Shown here piece by piece: positions 8,025-15,233 of a DNA stretch of 19,447 nt. A program made the position numbers and the translations under genes. This stretch comes from Spirochaetales bacterium (GTDB lineage Bacteria; Spirochaetota; Spirochaetia; JABMQR01), in assembly GCA_023139255.1 (NCBI GenBank), contig JAGLNY010000108.1:1-19447 (forward strand). The letters are read 5' to 3'. How positions within the stretch are numbered: the first letter of the stretch is position 1; each line of letters begins with the position of its first letter. The notes beneath the pieces are model-generated. The model had not been told where the DNA came from and ran no database searches. It worked only from the letters and a program-made list of their open reading frames with translations.

Positions 8025-9008
8025 TTAATTCAACTGCCTGCTGTGTAGGGTTTTTATATCCTCGGTATTTCCGATATCTCCAAGAAAGCGAATTTCGCAT
8101 TCCAGGTTAACCCCGAACATATCACTTACTTGTTTCTGAACAAGCCGGATTAATTGAATAACATCAACAGTCTCTGCTTTTTGTTCAGGATTAATGATAA
8201 AATTTGCATGGTACTCAGCAATTTCGGCACCATTAATCGCGAAACCCTTTAACCCGGCTTTCTCAATAATCTCACCTGCTGACAATCCAAAACAAGTATC
8301 TCCTTTCGGTATTTTTGGTTTCTTAAATACAGAACCTGCTGAAGGTGATATATAATGTCCCTTACTCTCCCGCTGCAAACGGTAATACTCACATCTCTGT
8401 CTAAGTTCTGAAGGCGGGGAGAACTCCTTAAAGGAGAAGTGCATCTGCCCAATAAAACCTGAATTTCTTGAAAACATTGATGAGCGGTAAGAAAAATCAG
8501 CATCTTCAGCCCTGGTTCTTACTATATCTCCTGTTCGTGTAATTATATCCACCCAATCCAGATTACCGGATATTTCACTCCCGAAACAGCCGGCATTACC
8601 AAATATGGAACCGCCGATAGTACCGGGAAGCCCGTAAAACATCTCCAGTCCCCGAAACCCTCTATCGACTGCTGAAGTTACCAGGGAGTTCATATCAGAA
8701 CCGCATTCAACCGTAATTGATGTATCATATTGTGTGAGTTTGCACAAGTTGCCCGTCTGCAGGGTAATTCCCCGGATCCCATTGTCAGATACCAGGACAT
8801 TCGTTCCCTGACCCAGAAAAGTAACCGGAACGGAGTGCTGTTTTGCAAATAATATGACTTCCCTGACAGAGGACAAGCTTTCAGGTATGATAAATATATC
8901 AGCCGGGCCGCCGCATTTCAGGGAGGTATGCTTTCTCATAGGTTCATTAAACAGCACCTTTGCCGTGATATTGATTTTTTCCAAAGATTCTTTTACAGTT
9001 AAATTCAC
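8025..9008 (-). CDS. murB: UDP-N-acetylenolpyruvoylglucosamine reductase
   Basis: FAD- and NADPH-dependent second step of UDP-MurNAc synthesis for peptidoglycan. The 327 residues carry the expected motifs: HTSLKCGGPADIF (27-40), GQGTNVLVSD (67-76, FAD binding), GLPGTIGGSIFGNAG (126-140), YRSSMF (174-179), and SAGSVFKKP (223-231) with the proton-donor serine at about 226. The C-terminal conserved glutamate lies in ECEIRFLG. The start is a GTG at 9006-9008. It gives a normal amount of sequence before the first motif, but has no Shine-Dalgarno. A good promoter ends six bases before it, so initiation may be leaderless. The next in-frame ATG (residue 24) would sit directly before the first conserved motif. 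mgtE follows after 24 bases. Confidence 0.95.
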   Translation of the reverse strand: MNLTVKESLEKINITAKVLFNEPMRKHTSLKCGGPADIFIIPESLSSVREVILFAKQHSVPVTFLGQGTNVLVSDNGIRGITLQTGNLCKLTQYDTSITVECGSDMNSLVTSAVDRGFRGLEMFYGLPGTIGGSIFGNAGCFGSEISGNLDWVDIITRTGDIVRTRAEDADFSYRSSMFSRNSGFIGQMHFSFKEFSPPSELRQRCEYYRLQRESKGHYISPSAGSVFKKPKIPKGDTCFGLSAGEIIEKAGLKGFAINGAEIAEYHANFIINPEQKAETVDVIQLIRLVQKQVSDMFGVNLECEIRFLGDIGNTEDIKTLHSRQLN

Positions 9009-9014
9009 AAGCTT

Positions 9015-9043
9015 ATTGTAGAATATTTATTCTGTTAGGGCAA
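9015..9043 (-). promoter_or_regulatory. Predicted promoter of murB giving a leaderless transcript
   Basis: On the minus strand TTGCCC (9038-9043) and TACAAT (9015-9020) are spaced by 17 bases. Only six bases (AAGCTT) separate the -10 from the GTG start. Transcription would therefore begin at or next to the start codon. The absence of a Shine-Dalgarno agrees with this. Confidence 0.5.
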
Positions 9044-9124
9044 ATGAATCGATTTTTATTGGTTTTATTTGTAAAAACAGTTACCCTACAGGTGAGACAA
9101 TGGTAATACAGCACAGGAAAGTAA

Positions 9125-10546
9125 ATGAAGATTCAATTATATAATACACTGAGCAGAAAACTGGAAACATTCACTCCTATCTCAGGGAATGAGGTGAAAA
9201 TATATAGCTGCGGGCCGACAGTTTATAACTATGCACATATCGGAAATCTTAGGACCTTTATCTTTGTCGATATCCTTCGACGTATAATGGATTATTCAGG
9301 ATATGAAGTATCTCATGTAATGAATATTACTGATGTCGGGCACCTCTCAGGTGATGATGACAGCGGTGAAGACAAGATGCTTAAATCCTCAAGGGAATCT
9401 GGTAAAACCGTATGGGATATTGCTCAGTATTATACTGAGGCTTTTTTTCGTGATACGGACAGTCTGAATATTATCCGACCGCATACTGCTTGCAGGGCAA
9501 CCGAACATATACAGGAAATGATAGATCTGATAAGAAAGCTGGAAGAGAAAGGACATACCTATACGGCCGGTGGTAATGTTTATTTTAGTATTGATACATT
9601 CCCGGAGTATGGGAAAATGGCAGGATTAAAACTGGATGATCTGCAGTCCGGGGCCAGGATTAAGATTGATTCAAGCAAGAAAAATCCAAAAGATTTTGTA
9701 TTATGGTTTACTAATTCAAAATTTGAAAATCAGGTTATGATTTGGGATTCTCCCTGGGGAAAAGGATATCCCGGTTGGCATATTGAATGCAGTGCCATGA
9801 GTATGAAATACTTTGGCAGTCATTTTGATATTCACTGCGGAGGAACTGATCTTATCAATATACACCATACAAATGAAATCGCTCAATCTGAGGCGGCTAC
9901 AGGTAATAAGTGGGTTAACTATTGGCTCCATGGGGAATTTCTTATTGATGAAAGCGGTAAGATGTCAAAATCAAAAGGCGACTCTCTTACACTCTCTTAT
10001 CTGGTTGAAAGAGGTTATGATCCACTTGATTACCGATATTTCTGTTTAGGGGCACATTATAGATCACAGCTGCAGTTTTCCTTTAATGCACTTGATGCAG
10101 CAAAGAATGCCCGGTTGAATCTTAAGGAGCGAATTCGTTTAATAAAAGAGAAATGTGATAAACAACCTTCATTAAGTGAGGGAAGCATATCAGATAGCGG
10201 TAAAAATTATTTAAATGTATTTAATGAACATATAGGTAAAGATCTTAATATATCGAGAGGGTTAGCGGATTTGTGGCAGATTGTGAAAGATATGCTTCTC
10301 TCAGACCAGGAGAAACTTTTTCTATTAACAAAAATGGATTCTGTATTTGGGCTCTCTTTGCTAAATACAGAAAAAGAGGATTTTGGGGATATTACTCAGG
10401 AGATTGAGTTGTTGATCAATGAGAGGGTGGATGCGCGTACAGAACAGAATTTTTCCCGGGCTGATGAAATACGTGATATACTCCAGAAAATGGGAATTGA
10501 AATTAAAGACACACCTGCAGGTACTACCTGGAGAAAAAAAGTGTAA
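9125..10546 (+). CDS. cysS: Cysteinyl-tRNA synthetase
   Basis: Class I synthetase that charges tRNA-Cys. The 473-residue protein is of normal length. The HIGH motif is HIGN at 38-41 within CGPTVYNYAHIGNLRTF, and the KMSKS loop is KMSKS at 279-283. The zinc site that selects cysteine is intact: Cys29, Cys222, His247 and Glu251, with the same spacing as in E. coli CysRS (28/209/234/238). The C-terminal domain ends with the usual RADEIRDILQKMGIEIKDTPAGTTW. The ATG follows AGGAAAG at good spacing. It is divergent from murB and lies 27 bases before the ECF sigma gene, probably in one operon. I could not place a convincing promoter in 9009-9124. Confidence 0.97.
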   Translation: MKIQLYNTLSRKLETFTPISGNEVKIYSCGPTVYNYAHIGNLRTFIFVDILRRIMDYSGYEVSHVMNITDVGHLSGDDDSGEDKMLKSSRESGKTVWDIAQYYTEAFFRDTDSLNIIRPHTACRATEHIQEMIDLIRKLEEKGHTYTAGGNVYFSIDTFPEYGKMAGLKLDDLQSGARIKIDSSKKNPKDFVLWFTNSKFENQVMIWDSPWGKGYPGWHIECSAMSMKYFGSHFDIHCGGTDLINIHHTNEIAQSEAATGNKWVNYWLHGEFLIDESGKMSKSKGDSLTLSYLVERGYDPLDYRYFCLGAHYRSQLQFSFNALDAAKNARLNLKERIRLIKEKCDKQPSLSEGSISDSGKNYLNVFNEHIGKDLNISRGLADLWQIVKDMLLSDQEKLFLLTKMDSVFGLSLLNTEKEDFGDITQEIELLINERVDARTEQNFSRADEIRDILQKMGIEIKDTPAGTTWRKKV

Positions 10547-10573
10547 CTATCATGTTGGTGAATTGTTAAGTTT

Positions 10574-11101
10574 ATGGAAGTAAAAAGCAGCGGATTTGAG
10601 TCATTTAAACAAGTATATAAGGAAGTCTTCCCTGTAATTATGAGGGTTGCCTACCATGTAACTTATAATATGGATGCTTCTGAGGATATTTGTCAGGAAG
10701 CATTTATACGGTTTTTCGACCGTGGTCTTATTTTTCCGTCGATTGATGAAGCGAAGTACTGGCTCATAAGGGTCACGAAAAACCTGTCTATCAATTATGT
10801 GAAGCGGAAAGGCAGGGAGAAAGTTGCAGTTGATAAAATTAAAAAACAGCACCTTCCTGCCGCTAAGACCGGGGAAGAAACTGTAATTGGGAACGAAACT
10901 TGCGAGATGGTTCGTCAGGCTATTCAACAAATACCGGAAAAACTTCGGGCAGTATTAGTGTTAAAAGAGTACAGCGATCTTAATTATAAAGAGATTGCGA
11001 ATATTTTAAATATTACAGAAAGTAATGTTAAAGTGCGGGTTCACCGCGCAAAACTGCAATTGGAAAAATTGTTAACGCAGGAGGGAGTGCATGTGTCTTG
11101 A
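10574..11101 (+). CDS. ECF-type RNA polymerase sigma factor
   Basis: A 175-residue sigma-70 family protein with only regions 2 and 4, the ECF (group IV) layout. Region 2 spans about 10-80 (AYHVTYNMDASEDICQEAF, then YWLIRVTKNLSINYVKRKGR). Region 4 spans about 112-166 with the helix-turn-helix LNYKEIANILNITESNVKVRVHRAK. It would direct RNA polymerase to a set of stress or envelope promoters. The gene overlaps the next gene by 11 bases; that gene encodes a membrane zinc-finger protein, its likely anti-sigma factor. The ribosome site is weak (TTAAG before the ATG). cysS ends 27 bases upstream with no terminator, so readthrough from cysS is likely. No GGAAC-type autoregulatory promoter could be placed. 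The regulon is unknown. Confidence 0.92.
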   Translation: MEVKSSGFESFKQVYKEVFPVIMRVAYHVTYNMDASEDICQEAFIRFFDRGLIFPSIDEAKYWLIRVTKNLSINYVKRKGREKVAVDKIKKQHLPAAKTGEETVIGNETCEMVRQAIQQIPEKLRAVLVLKEYSDLNYKEIANILNITESNVKVRVHRAKLQLEKLLTQEGVHVS

Positions 11102-11951
11102 TGATCAGGTACTTTCAACATATATTGATGGAGAACTTGCTGAACCCTGGAAAACCCAGGTAGAAGAACATCTGCTTCACTGTTCCGGCTGTAAATCCCG
11201 GTACAATCAGCTGGTAGATCTGGGAAAAGATATTAAATCAGCAAGATTACGTGAAGAGGAATATGTTGTTCAAAGGGAACGAATTTGGCAGTATTTAGAA
11301 AAGAACTGTGTAGCACTGGTGAAGGAACGCTTTATTGAAAAGCGTCTCTCTTTTAGGGCTCCGGTTCTGGTAGTTGCTGCTGCTGCTATTATTCTATTCT
11401 TTTCTGCAGGTATTTATTTTGCCTCAAATACAAACAGTAATACCATCCCTGAAATTCCGGTAATCAGCAGCCAGACTGAAAGTGAAGGTGCTAACTCAAT
11501 TGTACAAGTACGGGCAACAGATTCTGCACCGGCAGCACAATCACTTCAGGATCTGTCAATTGAGGAAATTCTACAGCTTCTTGATGATCGGGGATTTGAA
11601 GTTGATCTTCGACTGAAAAGTGTTGAACCGCTGACCGTCTCGTTACCGAAAATTGACCATCCGGATGATGGCATGATAGAAGTGTTTTATGATGTGGATG
11701 GGGTACTGATCCCTGAGGAAAAACTATTATTGGCAGAAGTGCTTTATGATGTTGACGGGAATCTGATCCCGATTGAAGATATGGAAGCATTAAAAGAGGA
11801 GCTGAAACAGAAGAATGCTGATGCAGAACAAAATTTATCGGCTGAATCTGCTGAAACTGAGGCTGAAGAGCCTGAGGTGGAAATGGAACCTATTACTGAA
11901 GAGCCTGAGGCTGAAAAGCCTTCTTCGGAAGAGGATTCTACTGCACCTTAG
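11091..11951 (+). CDS. Membrane zinc-finger anti-sigma factor with duplicated DVDG segment
   Basis: A 286-residue single-pass membrane protein, the predicted anti-sigma partner of the preceding ECF factor. The cytoplasmic N terminus carries a zinc anti-sigma (ZAS) motif: Cys2, His27, Cys31 and Cys34 (HxxxCxxC). The 25-residue gap from the first ligand to the histidine equals that in ChrR. A hydrophobic helix at about 90-112 crosses the membrane. The outer part has a tandem repeat of about 19 residues, EVFYDVDGVLIPEEKLLLA (197-215) and EVLYDVDGNLIPIEDMEAL (216-234). It ends in a Glu/Pro-rich tail (about 243-286) with EEPE repeats. The ATG follows AGGAGG within the 3' end of the sigma gene, and the overlap suggests coupled translation. 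No protease-cleavage motif is obvious. The sensed signal is unknown. Confidence 0.88.
   Translation: MCLDDQVLSTYIDGELAEPWKTQVEEHLLHCSGCKSRYNQLVDLGKDIKSARLREEEYVVQRERIWQYLEKNCVALVKERFIEKRLSFRAPVLVVAAAAIILFFSAGIYFASNTNSNTIPEIPVISSQTESEGANSIVQVRATDSAPAAQSLQDLSIEEILQLLDDRGFEVDLRLKSVEPLTVSLPKIDHPDDGMIEVFYDVDGVLIPEEKLLLAEVLYDVDGNLIPIEDMEALKEELKQKNADAEQNLSAESAETEAEEPEVEMEPITEEPEAEKPSSEEDSTAP
11679..11792 (+). repeat. Tandem 57-bp duplication inside the anti-sigma gene
   Basis: Two adjacent 57-base units (11679-11735 and 11736-11792) encode the paired YDVDGxLIP segments. The first half of each unit is nearly identical in DNA (GAAGTGYTTTATGATGT), indicating a fairly recent in-frame duplication. A second, shorter direct repeat, CTGAAGAGCCTGAGG, occurs at 11863-11877 and 11896-11910 in the acidic tail. 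Confidence 0.75.
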
Positions 11952-11976
11952 TTGGCTGCGGTTTTACATATACATG

Positions 11977-12008
11977 ACGGCTGTCTATTAAAGGCAGCTG
12001 TTTTTTTG
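11977..12008 (+). terminator. Intrinsic terminator after the sigma/anti-sigma operon
   Basis: ACGGCTGTC (11977-11985) pairs with GGCAGCTGT (11993-12001) as a 9-bp stem including two G-U pairs, around a TATTAAA loop. A seven-T run follows, then a second T-rich stretch. It lies 26 bases after the anti-sigma stop. Confidence 0.85.
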
Positions 12009-12039
12009 TCTCTTTTTTACGGCTTATTGTGGTACACGA

Positions 12040-12068
12040 TTGTATTCACCAGTCCTTTTTGATACTAT
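12040..12068 (+). promoter_or_regulatory. Predicted promoter of valS
   Basis: TTGTAT (12040-12045) and TACTAT (12063-12068) are spaced by 17 bases, just after the upstream terminator. Transcription would start near 12075, about 33 bases before the valS ATG. Confidence 0.45.
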
Positions 12069-12070
12069 AT

Positions 12071-12096
12071 CTCCTTAACCCCAGGTGTAAAAGGAG
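12071..12096 (+). promoter_or_regulatory. Possible hairpin covering the valS Shine-Dalgarno
   Basis: CTCCTT (12071-12076) is exactly complementary to the valS ribosome site AAGGAG (12091-12096), with a 14-base loop. If transcription starts upstream of 12071 the hairpin could mask the ribosome site. The best promoter would start transcription near 12075 and remove most of the left arm, so the role is uncertain. Confidence 0.25.
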
Positions 12097-12107
12097 TTCC
12101 CGTAATT

Positions 12108-14768
12108 ATGAATGCCGTAGAACTTGCAAAAGTATATAACCCAGCAGAATTTGAGGAAAAAATATATCGTGATTGGAATGATAATGGTTCCTTTCTCCCA
12201 GGGGATACAAATAACGGCAAGGAACCGTTTGTAATTGTTATCCCGCCCCCTAATGTAACCGGTGTTCTGCACATGGGGCATGGGCTTAACAACACCCTGC
12301 AGGATGTGCTTATTAGATATAATCGAATGCTTGGAAGACCGACTCTTTGGGTGCCGGGCACCGATCATGCAGGTATTGCAACCCAGCATGTAGTAGAACG
12401 TGAGCTCAGAAAGAGAGGGACCAGCAGGCACGAAATAGGCAGGAAGAAATTTGTTGAGGAAACCTGGAAGATTAAGGAAAAACACCATACGATTATTATC
12501 AAACAGCTCCAGAAAATCGGTTCTTCCTGTGATTGGTCCCGTGAACGCTTCACCCTGGATGAGGGGCTGTCACATGCTGTTCGGGAAGTATTCGTTTCAC
12601 TTTATGAGAGAGGACTTATATATAAAGGCAATTATCTGATTAACTGGTGTGCTGTCTGCGGGACAGCATTGTCAGATGATGAGGTTGAACACCGGGAAAA
12701 AACCGGAAAAATGTACACAATCCGGTATCCGTATGCTGATGGGAGCGGTTATGTAGAGATTGCAACCACAAGACCGGAAACGATGCTGGGTGATGTTGCG
12801 GTAGCGGTTCATCCTGAAGATGAACGGTATAAAAATCTCATAGGCAATAAAGTTATTCTTCCCTTGACCGGCAGGAAAATACCTATCATTGCAGATAATT
12901 ATGTATCGATGGAATTCGGTACAGGAATGGTCAAAATAACACCGGCACACGACCCGAACGATTATGAAATTGGGAAAAGACATAATCTGGAGCAAATAAA
13001 CATTCTCTCTCCTGATGGAACACTTAATGAAATTGTTCCTGAAACTTACCAGGGGATGACTGTAGATGCTGCAAGAGAGGCTGTTCTGGAAGACCTTCGA
13101 AAGGAGAGTCTGCTGGGTGATATCCAGGATCATATTCATCAAATAGGGCACTGCTACCGGTGTGATACCGTAATTGAGCCGTATTTATCAGACCAGTGGT
13201 TTGTCAGTATGAAAAGCATGGCTGATAAAGCGCTGCAGGCATTGCATAACGATGAAATTCGTTTTTATCCCAAAAAATGGGAAAACACCTATGTGCACTG
13301 GCTTTCCACTATTCGTGACTGGTGTATCAGCAGGCAGCTTTGGTGGGGGCACCGGATACCAGTCTGGTACTGCAATGACTGCGGGGAGATGATGGTGCTC
13401 CGTAATGATCCTGATGTTTGCTCAGCATGTGGAAGCAGCAGCATACGTCAGGAAGAAGATGTGCTTGATACCTGGTTTTCCTCATGGCTCTGGCCTTTTT
13501 CAACTCTTGGCTGGCCTGACTCAACTGTGGATCTTGATGCTTTTTTCCCAACGAGTACTCTGGTTACCGGATATGATATTATTTTTTTCTGGGTAGCAAG
13601 GATGGTAATGGCTAGTCTGGAATTTATGGAAAAACCGCCCTTTCGGGATATCTGTATGACTGGTCTTGTACGTGATAAGCAGGGAAGAAAGATGTCAAAA
13701 TCCCTGGGTAATGGTATTGACCCGCTTGAGGTTGTCGATATGTATGGTGCAGATGCTATGAAGTTTACCTTATGTTATCTGGCGGCGCAGGGGAATGATA
13801 TTCTTCTTGATATGGATACCTTTAAAATGGGATCCCGGTTTGCCAATAAGGTTTGGAATGCGACAAGGTTCCTGCTTATGAATCTTGAGGGGAAAAAACT
13901 TCTGACATTAGATGCTATACAATTACGTACAATTGACAGGTGGATTTATCATCGATTAAACAATGCGGCTGCCGTGGTTGAGAAGGCGATGACTTCATAC
14001 CGATTTAATGATGCGACACAAGCTGTATATGATTTTTTCTGGAATGACTTTTGTGACTGGTATATAGAGGCATCCAAGGCTTCCTTGTACAGCGATTCAG
14101 AAAATGAGAAAAACAGGGCAGTAACACTTCTGCTTGATATTCTTGCAGAATCAATGAGGCTTTTACACCCGTTTATCTCGTTTGTCACCGAAGAGATCTA
14201 CCAGAAGCTCCCTAATACCGAAGGATATGTGATAAGTGAGCCATATCCTGTGTACATGGAATCAAGAGCTGACGATCAGGCGGAATATTATTTTTCCACA
14301 CTGCAGGAAGTTGTGAAAAAGATCAGGACCCTGAAAAGCGAATTTTCTTTTCCACCTGAGAAAAAAGTACGGGTTGTGATAAAAACTGATGAAGGATTGG
14401 GTGCGACGAAGTACTTAACAGAACAAAAAAATCTTATTGCCAGGTTTGTCAATGCTTCTAAGCTGAGCTTTGATCATGAAGAGGCTTTATCCACAGCGGG
14501 CAGTGTGCCAATTGCGGGGAATGGGTTTGAGGCTTTTGTATTTATCAGGGACGCTATCGATATACCGCAGGAAAAGGCCAAGCTGGAAAAAGAGCTGATA
14601 AAAGTGAAGAAGCAACTAGATAATGTAGAGAAGAAGTTGAAAAACAATAATTTCCTGAAAAATGCACCAGCTGCTGTAATTGAGAAAGAGAAAGGTAAAG
14701 AGAAAGAATTTGGTAATAAAATCATGAAGATACAAGACCACCTAACGAAGCTAGTCATATGGGGATGA
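12108..14768 (+). CDS. valS: Valyl-tRNA synthetase
   Basis: Class Ia synthetase that charges tRNA-Val and edits mischarged threonine. The 886 residues are typical. HIGH appears as HMGH at 55-58 after VIPPPNVTG, and KMSKS at 528-532 (GRKMSKSLGN). The editing (CP1) domain contains ATTRPETMLGDVAVAV and the GTGMVKITPAHDPNDYEIG motif. Cysteine pairs CAVCG, CYRCD, CNDCGE and CSACG are possible structural zinc sites. The last 65 residues form the charged coiled coil that is typical of ValRS and contacts tRNA. ATG 12108 is preceded by AAGGAG at a slightly long spacing of 11 bases. It is an independent unit between two terminators. Confidence 0.97.
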   Translation: MNAVELAKVYNPAEFEEKIYRDWNDNGSFLPGDTNNGKEPFVIVIPPPNVTGVLHMGHGLNNTLQDVLIRYNRMLGRPTLWVPGTDHAGIATQHVVERELRKRGTSRHEIGRKKFVEETWKIKEKHHTIIIKQLQKIGSSCDWSRERFTLDEGLSHAVREVFVSLYERGLIYKGNYLINWCAVCGTALSDDEVEHREKTGKMYTIRYPYADGSGYVEIATTRPETMLGDVAVAVHPEDERYKNLIGNKVILPLTGRKIPIIADNYVSMEFGTGMVKITPAHDPNDYEIGKRHNLEQINILSPDGTLNEIVPETYQGMTVDAAREAVLEDLRKESLLGDIQDHIHQIGHCYRCDTVIEPYLSDQWFVSMKSMADKALQALHNDEIRFYPKKWENTYVHWLSTIRDWCISRQLWWGHRIPVWYCNDCGEMMVLRNDPDVCSACGSSSIRQEEDVLDTWFSSWLWPFSTLGWPDSTVDLDAFFPTSTLVTGYDIIFFWVARMVMASLEFMEKPPFRDICMTGLVRDKQGRKMSKSLGNGIDPLEVVDMYGADAMKFTLCYLAAQGNDILLDMDTFKMGSRFANKVWNATRFLLMNLEGKKLLTLDAIQLRTIDRWIYHRLNNAAAVVEKAMTSYRFNDATQAVYDFFWNDFCDWYIEASKASLYSDSENEKNRAVTLLLDILAESMRLLHPFISFVTEEIYQKLPNTEGYVISEPYPVYMESRADDQAEYYFSTLQEVVKKIRTLKSEFSFPPEKKVRVVIKTDEGLGATKYLTEQKNLIARFVNASKLSFDHEEALSTAGSVPIAGNGFEAFVFIRDAIDIPQEKAKLEKELIKVKKQLDNVEKKLKNNNFLKNAPAAVIEKEKGKEKEFGNKIMKIQDHLTKLVIWG

Positions 14769-14785
14769 AAATTCAAAGTGGCAAA

Positions 14786-14818
14786 AAAAAGATCCGGTAA
14801 ACTAAACCGGATCTTTTT
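14786..14818. terminator. Bidirectional intrinsic terminator between valS and the Hc1-like gene
   Basis: GATCCGGT (14791-14798) and ACCGGATC (14806-14813) form a perfect 8-bp stem around AAACTAA. An A-run on the left and TTTTT on the right extend the pairing and provide a U-tract on either strand. It serves valS from the left and the convergent small gene from the right. Confidence 0.9.
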
Positions 14819-14832
14819 GCTGTTGAGTGTGA

Positions 14833-15009
14833 TTACATCTCGTTCTTTTTGTCCTGGATTTCTTTTCTTCTTGCTTTGCTAAGTTTGCCTAGTTCTCCAA
14901 GTGCTTTTCTTGCTCTTGCGGCAGCGGCTTTTACACCTTTTTCTTCGAATTTCTGACTTTCAGCCACATATGCTTCAACTTGTGCCACGATCTGATCATG
15001 TAAACTCAT
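14833..15009 (-). CDS. Small histone H1/Hc1-like DNA-binding protein
   Basis: A 58-residue, strongly basic and helical protein. It starts MSLHDQIVAQVEAYVAES and continues through KGVKAAAARARKALGELG to KLSKARRKEI, ending QDKKNEM. The KAAAxRxR...L.KL.K..RKE pattern matches the conserved N-terminal part of chlamydial Hc1, the histone H1-like family. It lacks the long lysine-rich tail of Hc1. Likely role: a small nucleoid-associated protein that binds DNA non-specifically (inference). The ATG is preceded five bases upstream by AGGGGG, and the gene has its own predicted promoter and a terminator, which support it as real despite its size. It is convergent with valS and divergent from glyA. Confidence 0.85.
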   Translation of the reverse strand: MSLHDQIVAQVEAYVAESQKFEEKGVKAAAARARKALGELGKLSKARRKEIQDKKNEM

Positions 15010-15041
15010 TTGAGCCCCCTTAGGTTATTAATTATGTTAAA

Positions 15042-15069
15042 ATCATATCATAAAATCGTAATAATGCAA
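15042..15069 (-). promoter_or_regulatory. Predicted promoter of the Hc1-like gene
   Basis: On the minus strand TTGCAT (15064-15069) and TATGAT (15042-15047) are spaced by 16 bases in a very AT-rich region. The -10 lies 32 bases upstream of the ATG, leaving a leader of about 25 bases that contains the AGGGGG ribosome site. Confidence 0.5.
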
Positions 15070-15153
15070 TATGAAATACTCAATAATCATGGTTAAAAGC
15101 ACTATTTTTGTGTTTTTTTTCATTTTTTACCTATTCATTTTAAAAAAGTCAGG

Positions 15154-15168
15154 TAAATTGACAATTTA
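15154..15168. promoter_or_regulatory. Perfect 15-bp palindrome over the glyA -35 box (candidate operator)
   Basis: TAAATTG and CAATTTA form a perfect inverted repeat around a single central A. The -35 hexamer TTGACA of the predicted glyA promoter lies inside it, so a dimeric regulator bound here would occlude RNA polymerase. The surrounding sequence is AT-rich, which raises the chance of coincidence. Confidence 0.4.
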
Positions 15169-15184
15169 TATAAGAAAGTATAAG
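15158..15184 (+). promoter_or_regulatory. Predicted promoter of glyA
   Basis: A consensus TTGACA (15158-15163) is followed after 15 bases by TATAAG (15179-15184), five of six matches to the -10. Transcription would start near 15191, leaving a leader of about 43 bases with AAGGAG (15221-15226) before the ATG. The spacing is short of the usual 17. Confidence 0.5.
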
Positions 15185-15233
15185 TTCATATCATATAAAA
15201 ATAGTGACAAACGGCGCTTAAAGGAGAAGAAGA

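Noticed and set aside
9059..9109. A promoter for cysS
   Set aside because: Combinations such as TTGGTT-N17-TACCCT or TTACCC-N17-TAATAC match consensus at too few positions to support a call.
12672..13151. A 159-codon antisense frame inside valS
   Set aside because: It is the complement of conserved ValRS coding sequence with no initiation signals.
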